From CAYSRM01 sp964475205 (GTDB lineage Bacteria; Verrucomicrobiota; Kiritimatiellia; UBA8416; CAYSRM01): a stretch of DNA of 64,000 nt. This document shows positions 45,108 to 53,348 of this stretch, one piece after another. Below the pieces are notes generated by a model, which ran no database searches, was not told the origin of the DNA, and saw nothing but the letters and a program-made list of their open reading frames with translations. Every line of letters starts with the position of its first letter. Within the stretch, counting starts at the first letter, position 1. Both the position numbers and the translations under genes were made by a program. The stretch lies in contig CAYYVQ010000007.1 of NCBI GenBank assembly GCA_964475205.1, positions 1 through 64,000 of the forward strand, written 5' to 3'.

Positions 45108-45722
45108 CTATTGCTGAACAAGCTCAGCATGGCCTGTCCAGCCATACTCATCTTCAGCTATAATAAAGAGGGTTCCAGTTCGTCCTTTGCGGCTTGTATA
45201 AGTCGCCGTGTTTCCGCTCGAACTTGAAATCGTTCCGAGCGATCCATCCGATGCGGACCAGGAATACGGGGCCGTGCCGCCGTCAACGGTGGCGGTAACC
45301 TTATGAGAAACATTTGTCGAAATGTTTCCCGTGGACAATGTCACAGTCAACGCATCGCCCTGAATTACTGTTGCAGTGGCAATCCAGTCCTTGGCGTCCG
45401 TTGCTCCAACAGCGTTTACGCCGCTCTTGCCGGACTGGGCAGGAGTGTAGGTTACCGTTCTGGCTGTGGTACTGGAAGCTGAAATACTGCCAAGCGAAGT
45501 ATCGCTTACAGACCATACAAAAGGCGGTTCTCCGCCGTTAACCGTAAATACCGTGTGCCCGGCGCCGGCATCAAGTTCGACACTGGCAGGGCTTATCGAG
45601 AAATCAGCCGATCCAGAGGCTGCCGCGTCTTCATCATGGTTTACTCCGGAGTTATGCTCGCAACCTGCCAGGAAAACGGCAATGGCCGCAGCTATGAAAC
45701 ATGATACCAATACTCTGTTCAC
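45108..45722 (-). CDS. Lipoprotein with two Ig-like repeats
   Basis: 204 residues from a GTG five bases after GGGGGAT, which puts a proper lipoprotein signal at the N-terminus (MNRVLVSCFIAAAIAVFLAG followed by the lipobox Cys). An 18-codon extension upstream would hide that signal. After a short acidic spacer come two related beta-sandwich repeats of about 80 residues, recognised by PPFVWSVSDTSLGSI and APYSWSASDGSLGTI, both followed by a TxTYT strand. Bacterial Ig-like domains of this kind usually mediate adhesion or complex assembly at the cell surface. It is the last of three envelope genes on this strand. Function unknown. Confidence 0.75.
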   Translation of the reverse strand: MNRVLVSCFIAAAIAVFLAGCEHNSGVNHDEDAAASGSADFSISPASVELDAGAGHTVFTVNGGEPPFVWSVSDTSLGSISASSTTARTVTYTPAQSGKSGVNAVGATDAKDWIATATVIQGDALTVTLSTGNISTNVSHKVTATVDGGTAPYSWSASDGSLGTISSSSGNTATYTSRKGRTGTLFIIAEDEYGWTGHAELVQQ

Positions 45723-45753
45723 TACATCCCCCGCTGTATACAAACAAGCCTGA

Positions 45754-46497
45754 TCAAAAACGGTAAAGCATTCCAACGCTTATTTCACGATCGCCGGAGC
45801 CGTAAAAAGCTCCTTCCAACAAAGTCAGCCAGTTGCCCGCAAACCTGAGATCCATCCCAAGCATCATGCCAAAGTCTCTGTTCTCCTTTACGTCGGAATC
45901 GCCGTATTCACCGTCTATGCTATTCAAAACAACCCCGCATTTTATGGCTGCGCCGTCCGGGTTATACTTGTGGAGCGCTACTTCATTTTTGGAACTTACC
46001 GCGTAATATACCAGTGGAACGATCGAAGCCTCAGTCCAGTCAAAATCCGAGTCCTCGAAATTTGACTGCATGCTTCTGAACATTCCTTTTACCTGGAACC
46101 CGATTTTCGACAGGTCGCCAAAGACAGGCGAATGTTCTATAACATATTCCAGAACATTAAAATCTGCGCCTACAGCCCATGCAACTCCCCGCTCCCCGTC
46201 CCTTTCAAGAAGCCCGTCGGTCTTACCGTATCCGCCCTGCAGGATTACAGCCAGGTAAGGCAATACAGCATAATCAAGTTCCGCAACCAGATAGCTGGCG
46301 TCCAGATTGGTCAACTCTTCGCCAACCAACACTTCACGTTCGTAGAAACCTGCAGAAACTCCAACAGACCATCCGTGAGCGTCCGTGCCGGTAAGCAAAG
46401 AATCGGGCGCTGCATGCATATCTTCTCCTTGCGCTGGAAAGAAAAAAACTCCCGACATAAATGCAGCTAATGCAAAAAAATATAAACGATACAACAT
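45754..46497 (-). CDS. Outer-membrane beta-barrel protein of unknown function
   Basis: 247 residues with a signal peptide (MLYRLYFFALAAFMSGVFFFPAQG). The mature part shows alternating amphipathic strands (WSVGVSAGFYER, YLVAELDYAVLPYLAVILQGGYG, VAWAVGADFNVLEY) and ends GDREISVGMLYRF, with the terminal Phe recognised by the BAM machinery. The size fits an 8-10-stranded barrel. It lies between the coiled-coil protein (six bases upstream) and the Ig-like lipoprotein (31 bases downstream), so the three are probably one transcript. No named family recognised. Confidence 0.7.
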   Translation of the reverse strand: MLYRLYFFALAAFMSGVFFFPAQGEDMHAAPDSLLTGTDAHGWSVGVSAGFYEREVLVGEELTNLDASYLVAELDYAVLPYLAVILQGGYGKTDGLLERDGERGVAWAVGADFNVLEYVIEHSPVFGDLSKIGFQVKGMFRSMQSNFEDSDFDWTEASIVPLVYYAVSSKNEVALHKYNPDGAAIKCGVVLNSIDGEYGDSDVKENRDFGMMLGMDLRFAGNWLTLLEGAFYGSGDREISVGMLYRF

Positions 46498-46503
46498 CTC
46501 ACC

Positions 46504-47070
46504 CTAATTGGACTTTAGTTCGTCAGCCCGTTCTCTCGCCTCGGCCGCTTCCTCAGCAGCATTTTCCGCCAATTCCGGCTCAGAACCCCTGTCGGGAGAC
46601 AAGCTTTCTGCAGCGGCATCAAAGCTCTGTGCCGCCAATCTCAACGCCCCGGCGGCTTTGGCAACGGACTCCGCAGACTTTTCACTCGTTGTACTTTCAC
46701 CTGCGCCTTCTGATTCCCGGGCTTTTGATTCCAGATCAGCGGCATTTGCCCAATTTTCCGCAGCTTTCAGAAAATTGCGTGACGATCCGAGGCGAAGCCG
46801 TCCTGCCTTCATTTCAGCTTTTCCTGCCTTTTTGTAATTGGTTTGGCTCTCGCTTTCATAAAGGACCTCTTTGCTTTTCAGCTTTTCAGCCCTCTCCATC
46901 AGGCTTGATGCCTTTCTTTCAAGGAATTCAGCGGACTGAACACGGCTACGCGCCGCATCCGTCCAGTCGGAGACAGAAAGCTGGGCCAGACCGGAACAAG
47001 GCAGACCAAGTCCAATCGCTGCCACTATTGATAAAATTTGTTTAAATTTCCTCATCATCATCTTCGTCAT
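46504..47070 (-). CDS. Secreted alanine/glutamate-rich coiled-coil protein
   Basis: 188 residues. A signal peptide (about 6-30, ILSIVAAIGLGLPCSGLAQ) is followed almost entirely by Ala/Glu/Ser/Lys-rich helix with heptad-like spacing (AEFLERKASSLMERAEKLKS, AAGALRLAAQSFDAAAESL, AENAAEEAAEARERADEL). It should be a periplasmic or surface helical rod. The ATG cluster at the start makes the exact first codon uncertain by a few residues. It is the first gene of the three-gene envelope unit, 107 bases after waaA. Function unknown. Confidence 0.65.
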   Translation of the reverse strand: MTKMMMRKFKQILSIVAAIGLGLPCSGLAQLSVSDWTDAARSRVQSAEFLERKASSLMERAEKLKSKEVLYESESQTNYKKAGKAEMKAGRLRLGSSRNFLKAAENWANAADLESKARESEGAGESTTSEKSAESVAKAAGALRLAAQSFDAAAESLSPDRGSEPELAENAAEEAAEARERADELKSN

Positions 47071-47177
47071 CTATCAAAATCTTATGCACGGCTCTCTTTG
47101 CTCTGTCAGCGCCCATCCGCCTGGCGCTCACATCCAAAACCTTCGTCATGACTTCTATACCTGTTATATTTAATATC

Positions 47178-48503
47178 CTATACCTGTTTGGTATGATTTT
47201 CAACCTTCAAAAGCAACAAAATTCGATTTACAATATCGGTTACTGCGCCGCCTCGAGATTTCACCAGGGCTGATGCCTGCCCGGAAAGTCTACTGCGCGT
47301 TTCACGTTCGTTAAAAAGCCGGAATATTTCTTTGTAAAGCTCTTCACTGTCTTTAACTACGACAAACGCACCGTTTTTTTTGAAATCCTCTGCAATTAAA
47401 GGAAAATTGCTTAGCCGCGGGCCGACAACAACCGGCTTTCCGAGCATTGCCGGTTCTATGAAATTCTGACCGCCTTCTTCAGTCAGGCTTTTACCCACAA
47501 AGACCACTGTGCCGACAGAATAGAAAGTAGTGAGTTCTCCGGTAGTATCCCCAAGAATTATATCCACATTGGAGGGATCATCTTCTTGCGCCATGGCAGT
47601 GCGACGCACCCATTTAAGTCCGCGCTCATTAATCTCTTTTTCAATCTCAGGGGCACGTTCAACATGCCGCGGAACAAGTATCAGAAGAAGATCATCAAAC
47701 AAATCCTTCATGCGCTCATAACAGTCCATAAGCGCGGCTTCTTCGCCAGGCCAGGTGCTGCCCCCGACAAGTGTTTTGCGCTCTTTACCTGCGCCCCATC
47801 GGCGCAACTCATTTCCAAGGTCAATGGTATCCTCCTTCCCGGTTCCGGCCAGTAAATCATACTTACAGCTTCCCGTCACAGCCACCTGATCTCCCGATGC
47901 GCCAAGTTCAATAAATCTTTCACGATCACGCCGGTTCTGGGCGCAGATTAGATTGATTTTTTGAACTACAGGTTTGAAGAATACCTTGGCCAGGCGATAT
48001 CCGCGAAAAGAAGAATCTGAAAGACGGGCATTTACTACTGCAACCCTGCTGCCTGACCCGGTTGCATATCGTACCATGTTCGGCCAGATTTCGCACTCAG
48101 TGAGGATAACCAGCATGGGACTAATCAATTTGACTGCTCTTTTCATAATGAACCACAGGTCCGAAGGAAAATAAAGAAGCGTGTCGGTTTCCTGAAGGCT
48201 TTTCTCAGCGATGGCATAGCCCGTGGATGTATTGGTAGTAAAAACAAGGTTGCACTTCGGCAACTCTTTTCTGAGCTTTTCCACAATCCGCAACGCCACG
48301 TAAACTTCACCCACGCTTACCGCGTGTACCCAGATGTTCCCCCCCCTCGACATGGCCCTTAGATCATCCTGCGAATAAATGGCCATGCGGGTGATAAATC
48401 TCCTGCCATATCCGCCTCTCCTGGACATCCTGAAAAACCAGTACGGCAACATGAGTATGTAGCCTGCAGTAAATATAACGTTATAAATAAACCACAAAAT
48501 CAT
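47178..48503 (-). CDS. waaA: 3-deoxy-D-manno-octulosonic acid (Kdo) transferase
   Basis: 441 residues. An N-terminal membrane anchor (about 1-25) leads to two Rossmann-like GT-B domains of family GT30. Marks are WVHAVSVGEVYVALRIVEKL with the catalytic Glu region, FTTNTSTGYAIAEK, ILTECEIWPNMVR, VNARLSDSSFRGYR, VGGSTWPGEEAAL and the C-terminal GGQNFIEPAMLGKPVVVGP. It attaches Kdo to lipid A at the cytoplasmic face of the inner membrane, so the cell makes lipopolysaccharide. AGGAGCTAATAG precedes the ATG. Confidence 0.95.
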   Translation of the reverse strand: MILWFIYNVIFTAGYILMLPYWFFRMSRRGGYGRRFITRMAIYSQDDLRAMSRGGNIWVHAVSVGEVYVALRIVEKLRKELPKCNLVFTTNTSTGYAIAEKSLQETDTLLYFPSDLWFIMKRAVKLISPMLVILTECEIWPNMVRYATGSGSRVAVVNARLSDSSFRGYRLAKVFFKPVVQKINLICAQNRRDRERFIELGASGDQVAVTGSCKYDLLAGTGKEDTIDLGNELRRWGAGKERKTLVGGSTWPGEEAALMDCYERMKDLFDDLLLILVPRHVERAPEIEKEINERGLKWVRRTAMAQEDDPSNVDIILGDTTGELTTFYSVGTVVFVGKSLTEEGGQNFIEPAMLGKPVVVGPRLSNFPLIAEDFKKNGAFVVVKDSEELYKEIFRLFNERETRSRLSGQASALVKSRGGAVTDIVNRILLLLKVENHTKQV

Positions 48504-48528
48504 CTATTAGCTCCTGTTCACTGGTCAT

Positions 48529-48707
48529 TAGCCTGATCTATTCATCAACTTCGTAATGAGAGTGGGCATGTTGCTTTAGATCAATGGCTTTGCGCAGATA
48601 GCCGGGTGAAGGCGCATAGATATGCGTCAAGATCGGCTGGCCGGCAAAGTCTTTGAGATTAAGTGACATGCACACTCGTAATAGATTTTTATGAATAGAT
48701 CAGGTTA
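48529..48707. repeat. Full-length palindromic repeat (copy B)
   Basis: This 179-base element between xerC and waaA begins TTAGCCTGATCTATTCAT and ends with the near-mirror ATGAATAGATCAGGTTAG. The two arms pair imperfectly along their length. The centre-right part carries a hairpin, CGCAT (48613-48617) with ATGCG (48622-48626), enclosed by AGCCG/CGGCT. Reverse-complementing 48596-48704 gives the sequence of copy A at 9006-9113. There is no open frame of note inside. Confidence 0.85.
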
Positions 48708-48765
48708 GCCTGCGCCTCTCTTTCCTCTCAACCAATGACCAATGACTTCCCTCAGCCTACGGCTT

Positions 48766-49725
48766 TCACGCCCTCGGGTGGGAATCGTCATACACTTTCT
48801 TGAGCCGTTCGACGGTAATATGCGTATAAATCTGTGTTGTCGATAAACTTGCGTGCCCAAGCAGTTCCTGAACGCTTCTAAGATCTGCGCCACGGTCCAG
48901 CATATGCGTGGCAAAAGAATGCCTCAGGACATGAGGCGACATCCTCGAATCCAGTTGGGAATGGGCAAGATACTTTTTCATGATTCTTTCGACCGATCGA
49001 CTGGTGAGTTGTCCGCCTTTCAGGTTTCTGAAAACGGGCTGTGAATTTCCCGGCGAAGACCTTCCCCATATATCCTCGGTCTTAGCGGTCATTTTCTTTA
49101 AAGCCTCGTAAGCCGGCCTGCCTAATGGCGCCATGCGTTCTTTCTTCCCCTTTCCGCGAATCAGTACCACTTCTGACAAAAAATCTATATCAGCCATTTT
49201 CATCCCGGCAAGCTCGCTCACCCGCGCCCCCGTGCTGTACAATGTTTCCAAAGCCGCGGCATCCCGCAAAAATAAGTACTCTTTTTCCGGTGATATGTCC
49301 CGTACTGTCTTTTTCAGATTCAACATGACATCGATCGGAGCCTGCACCAGGCGTTCAACCTCTTCTACAGACAGGATATTCGGCAGATCAGATTTCTTTT
49401 TCGGCCCCCTTAATCCCGCAAAAGGATTCCCGGTTACATAGTTCTCGCGGACAAGAAATCTGTAAAATGCCCGCATGCTGGCCAGCTTTCTTCGCGTGGT
49501 AGCCGGTGAACATCCGTTTTTTTGAAACTCTACAAGAAATCTGCGCGCATCAAACTTATCAACATCCTGCCAGGAGTAGTTCCCGGCCAATCCGCCGGAA
49601 TTCATAAAAGCCTCAAACTGAAGCACGTCCTCAAGATAGGCTCCAACAGTATGTTCAGAAGCGTTTTTCTCGTTCTCAAGGTACTTTTTAAAAAACTCCA
49701 GAGGTTTTTGAGTCTCGCGTGCCAT
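48766..49725 (-). CDS. xerC: Tyrosine recombinase XerC/XerD
   Basis: 319 residues from the ATG 13 bases after topA; the open frame extends 61 codons upstream into topA but homology begins here (MARETQKPLEFFKKYL). The N-terminal SAM-like core-binding domain (about 5-95) is followed by the catalytic domain with STGARVSELAGM (Arg), RGKGKKERM, HVLRHSFATHML (His-x-x-Arg), LLGHASLSTTQIYTH (His and the nucleophile Tyr). It resolves chromosome dimers at dif. It is the last gene of trpB-dprA-topA-xerC; the dprA-topA-xer order is common in bacteria. Confidence 0.94.
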   Translation of the reverse strand: MARETQKPLEFFKKYLENEKNASEHTVGAYLEDVLQFEAFMNSGGLAGNYSWQDVDKFDARRFLVEFQKNGCSPATTRRKLASMRAFYRFLVRENYVTGNPFAGLRGPKKKSDLPNILSVEEVERLVQAPIDVMLNLKKTVRDISPEKEYLFLRDAAALETLYSTGARVSELAGMKMADIDFLSEVVLIRGKGKKERMAPLGRPAYEALKKMTAKTEDIWGRSSPGNSQPVFRNLKGGQLTSRSVERIMKKYLAHSQLDSRMSPHVLRHSFATHMLDRGADLRSVQELLGHASLSTTQIYTHITVERLKKVYDDSHPRA

Positions 49726-49738
49726 TGTATCCCGGCCA

Positions 49739-52219
49739 CTATGACGAAGCCCGGTCTTCATTTTGTTTCTCTGAACCAGAATCCGGTTTCTGCTGCTGTT
49801 GGCTGTAGCGTTTTGCCATTTTCTTAAGTGCAGCGCGCTGGCGCTCTGAAAGACCGCCCCGCTCTTTAAATTGTTTTTCCAGGGACTCGTAAAACTTTTT
49901 ATCGTCAAACGTTCGCTTTCCGCGTTTAACCGGATCGCGCCACTCAGTAACGGAGGAAAGTTGCCTTATGAGTTCTTCCGACTCTTTCCTGGCAGCCAGG
50001 TCAGCTTCACTGATGCCAAAATCAACTTTAACTTGTTCGAAATTATCAATCTGGTCTGAATGTCCGATAACAGTTTTGTCCAGGGCGCCTTTCTGCGCGT
50101 TGGAGAGACCTCTTCCCGAATCTACACGTTCCTTCAATGAACCGATAAACTCCCGTGTTTTTTCGTCCATCCGCACTTTTTGCAGCAGTTCAAGTTTCCT
50201 GATTGTCAGTGGATCAGGTTTGCTTTCAGCGGTTGCCTCAAGCTTCTCCCTGATGCCCTGCCGGTCAGCAATTTTGACTATGCCGGGAACCTGTTCACGA
50301 TACTTCCAGGCAATCTTCATAAGCGTTTCAAACTGCCTTTTTGAAATAGGCTTTTCCGCTTTTTCAAGCTGGGTCCGGATAGACTCAACGAATTTCCTGT
50401 CATCGTAGACCCGCTTGCCGCTCTTTGACGGAGGAACCCATTCTTTTACCCCATCAAGCAGATTGAGCAGTTCTTTGACTGCACCTTCATCAGCCACGGG
50501 CATCTTTACATGAGACAGCCATTCTTCAAACTTAGAGTAGAAATCATCCAGCATCTTATCCCACGCTATATTCCCCTCCTCAACGCGGTCCAGCGATTTC
50601 TCCATGTCGGCAGTGAACCCCACGGCAAAAAGATCGTCAAGATTCGCGACAAGCAAGTCCGATACGCGTCGACCCAGTTCGGTGGGGGCGAGCGTTCTTT
50701 TTTGAAGAGTCGCATATTGACGATTATGAAGCGTGGATATGATCTGCGCATACGTGCTCGGACGCCCCACCCCGTTTCGTTCAAGCGCCCTGACCAGGGA
50801 AGCTTCCGAATAACGGTTAGGTGGCTGAGTCTCTTTCTTTTCACTTTTCAGTTCAATACATTCCAGCGGCTCTCCATCATTTAAATCCGGCAGAAACTCC
50901 TTTTTGTCTTCAGGCGTTCCCTCAATCGGTCCGCTGATTTTTAGAAACCCGGTAAATTTAACTCTCGACGCAGACGCATCGAAAAGATATTCCGGTTCCT
51001 GCTCGCTTGCCCGGACGGCTTCTACTGTTATCGTTCTCTTCTCAATAATCGCAGGCTTCATCTGGCTTGCCACGAATCTTGACCAGATCAACGTATACAG
51101 CTTAAGCATGGAAGCATCCAACAAACTTTTAAGCTGATCCGGGACTCGGGAAACATCGGTCGGACGTATTGCTTCATGAGCCTGCTGCGCAGAAGCGCGG
51201 CTTTTGTAACGGTTGGGCTTCTCAGGCAGATATTCCATGCCAAGATTCGAGGCAATATAATCCCTGCAATCGTTGACGGCGTCTTTGGAAACCGATAACG
51301 AGTCGGTGCGCATATAAGTTATGAGTCCAATGGGGCCCTGTCCAAGATCAATTCCTTCATATAGCTTCTGGGCAACGGTCATGGTGCGTTTTGGCGAGAA
51401 ACCGTACCTTGACGAGGCGGTCTGCTGCAGCGTGCTGGTCATAAAAGGCGGGGGAGCCTTTCTTCTGCTGTCCTTTACTTCTATCTGTTGCACCCGCATT
51501 GAACGCCTGGAAACCTCATCCTTGATACGGTTGGCGTCTTCTTTTGTCTTAATGTCCGGTTTCTTTCCGTCAATACGCGCCAGATGGACGGTAAAAGGGT
51601 CGAGAGGAACAACGAGTTTCCGGACTACCGCGTCAAGAAGCCAGTATTCCTGCGGCACAAAATCTTCGATCTGCTTCTCTCGTTCGCACAAGAGTCGCAA
51701 AGCCACGGACTGTACCCGCCCTGCGCTAAGCCCCCTTTGAATATGCCGCCACAGAATCGGGCTTACTTTGTATCCCACAATCCTGTCGAGTATCCGCCTT
51801 GCCTGCTGAGCATAAACACGGTTCATATCAATTTCGCCCGGATTCCTGAAAGCAGCCTTCACGGCAGCCGGCGTTATTTCATTGTACTGGACCCTGCGAA
51901 ATTCAGGGCCTTTTCCGTTGCCGGACAAAACCTTTTTTAAATGCCATGCAATTGCTTCCCCTTCCCTGTCCGGGTCGGGCGCAAGATACACCGTCTGGCT
52001 GCTCTTAGCAGATTTCTTTAACTGCTGAACAGACTGCTTACGCCTGTTTACAACTACATACTCTGGTTCAAAACCATTCTTTATGTCCACACCCAGCCTC
52101 TGTTTAGGCAGATCACGAACATGTCCCATACATGATTTAACATCATACTCCTTGCCCAGGATTCGATTTATTGTCTTGGCTTTCGCCGGCGACTCCACAA
52201 TTACCAGATTCTTAGCCAT
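49739..52219 (-). CDS. topA: DNA topoisomerase I (type IA) with repeated non-zinc C-terminus
   Basis: 826 residues. The TOPRIM domain (LVIVESPAKAKTI, APDPDREGEAIAWHL) and the core (RRILDRIVGYKVSPILW, GLSAGRVQSVALRLL, and active-site Tyr in GLITYMRTDS) are complete. The usual C-terminal CxxC zinc ribbons are absent. In their place, from about residue 590, come three degenerate repeats of a helical module: GKRVYDDRKFVESI...ISKRQFETLMKIAWKY, then KTREFIGSL...LSNAQKGAL, then GKRTFDDKKFYESL...LSERQRAALKKMAKRY. The enzyme relaxes negative supercoils. It lies 19 bases after dprA and 13 before xerC. Confidence 0.95.
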   Translation of the reverse strand: MAKNLVIVESPAKAKTINRILGKEYDVKSCMGHVRDLPKQRLGVDIKNGFEPEYVVVNRRKQSVQQLKKSAKSSQTVYLAPDPDREGEAIAWHLKKVLSGNGKGPEFRRVQYNEITPAAVKAAFRNPGEIDMNRVYAQQARRILDRIVGYKVSPILWRHIQRGLSAGRVQSVALRLLCEREKQIEDFVPQEYWLLDAVVRKLVVPLDPFTVHLARIDGKKPDIKTKEDANRIKDEVSRRSMRVQQIEVKDSRRKAPPPFMTSTLQQTASSRYGFSPKRTMTVAQKLYEGIDLGQGPIGLITYMRTDSLSVSKDAVNDCRDYIASNLGMEYLPEKPNRYKSRASAQQAHEAIRPTDVSRVPDQLKSLLDASMLKLYTLIWSRFVASQMKPAIIEKRTITVEAVRASEQEPEYLFDASASRVKFTGFLKISGPIEGTPEDKKEFLPDLNDGEPLECIELKSEKKETQPPNRYSEASLVRALERNGVGRPSTYAQIISTLHNRQYATLQKRTLAPTELGRRVSDLLVANLDDLFAVGFTADMEKSLDRVEEGNIAWDKMLDDFYSKFEEWLSHVKMPVADEGAVKELLNLLDGVKEWVPPSKSGKRVYDDRKFVESIRTQLEKAEKPISKRQFETLMKIAWKYREQVPGIVKIADRQGIREKLEATAESKPDPLTIRKLELLQKVRMDEKTREFIGSLKERVDSGRGLSNAQKGALDKTVIGHSDQIDNFEQVKVDFGISEADLAARKESEELIRQLSSVTEWRDPVKRGKRTFDDKKFYESLEKQFKERGGLSERQRAALKKMAKRYSQQQQKPDSGSEKQNEDRASS

Positions 52220-52238
52220 ATTTCCCTCGTGTTTTTTT

Positions 52239-53330
52239 CTATTGCCTTTTCTCGACTGTTCTGCCCGGCAGCATTCTGATCATCTTCTTCATTTCCAGGG
52301 AAATAAGAAGCGAACTGACGGCCCCGGGATCAAGACTGGATTCCCTTATAAGCACATCAACTCCAACAGGCCCCGACTCCAGTAATCCGAGCAATAGTTT
52401 CTCTCTGTCATCAAGAACCGCTCGCGCAGTCGCCGGAAAGCAACCTGCATTGATTCCGAACAAATTGTCAAATTCATCAATAATGTCATCCGGTCTTGTT
52501 GCAACGCCCGCGCCATCCTTTATTAACAGGTTTGTTCCCTCGGAGGCAGGCGAATCAACTCTGCCGGGCACGGCATAAACCGTCCGTCCCTGTTCAAGCG
52601 CTTGTGTTGCAGTGATCAAGGCCCCGCTCCTCCTCCCGGCTTCGATAACCAGCACGACCCTTGATAAACCGCTGACAATCCTGTTTCTCATTGGAAAGGT
52701 AGTCTTATCGGGCCTCTTGGCAAGTGGAAATTCTGAGATCACTGCGCCGGACTCGAGAATTTTTTCGCACAACCCGCGATTGCGAGTCGGATATATATTC
52801 ATGAAACCGCTGCCCATCACCGCCAGCGTTCGACCCCTTGCTTTCAATGCGGCTTCGTGAGCGACAGTGTCAATTCCTTCCGCCAGTCCGCTTACAACAG
52901 TAATCCCTGACTTGCACAACGTAAAGCTGAACCTTTCCGCTACTTCCCTGCCGTAGTGAGTAGGACGCCTGGTGCCGACTATGGCAACTGACTCAGCGTC
53001 CCTCGACTTGAATTCACCGCGCACGTACAACGCAAGAGGAGGGTCGTGAATATTGCGCAGAAAATCCGGATATTCGCTGTCAATGCGGGTAATAACGCGA
53101 ATATCAAGGCTTTCGGCTTTGTCAAGTTCTTCTTCAAATGCAACGTCTGAGCGCTGTCGGCAGATTGCTGCGACGGTACGCCGACCAATGCCGCAGACCT
53201 TTTCCATTTCCCCTTCTTTTGCGTTAAATATAGCGCAATATGATCCCAGTTCAGATGCCAGGGTATCGGCAGTCACCGGCCCTACCTGCTCCATCATGTT
53301 CAAGGAAATCAGCGCTTCTCGTTCATCCAT
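52239..53330 (-). CDS. dprA: DNA processing protein DprA
   Basis: 363 residues. An N-terminal SAM/HhH region (about 1-75) leads to the Rossmann-fold DprA domain with VAIVGTRRPTHYGREVA, VVSGLAEGIDTVAHEAAL, MGSGFMNIYPTRN, FPMRNRIVSGLSRVVLVIEAGRRSGAL and AVPGRVDSPASEGTN. A winged-helix-like C-terminus follows (about 300-355). DprA binds incoming single-stranded DNA and loads RecA during natural transformation. Together with comM and the pilus/secretin operon it suggests competence, but comEA and comEC are not in view. Confidence 0.94.
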   Translation of the reverse strand: MDEREALISLNMMEQVGPVTADTLASELGSYCAIFNAKEGEMEKVCGIGRRTVAAICRQRSDVAFEEELDKAESLDIRVITRIDSEYPDFLRNIHDPPLALYVRGEFKSRDAESVAIVGTRRPTHYGREVAERFSFTLCKSGITVVSGLAEGIDTVAHEAALKARGRTLAVMGSGFMNIYPTRNRGLCEKILESGAVISEFPLAKRPDKTTFPMRNRIVSGLSRVVLVIEAGRRSGALITATQALEQGRTVYAVPGRVDSPASEGTNLLIKDGAGVATRPDDIIDEFDNLFGINAGCFPATARAVLDDREKLLLGLLESGPVGVDVLIRESSLDPGAVSSLLISLEMKKMIRMLPGRTVEKRQ

Positions 53331-53348
53331 ATCCGGAACTGCCTTTAA

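Noticed and set aside
49726..49908. Upstream extension of the xerC frame by 61 codons into topA.
   Set aside because: XerC homology begins at the ATG at 49725. The extension is an overlap shadow of the topA 3' end.
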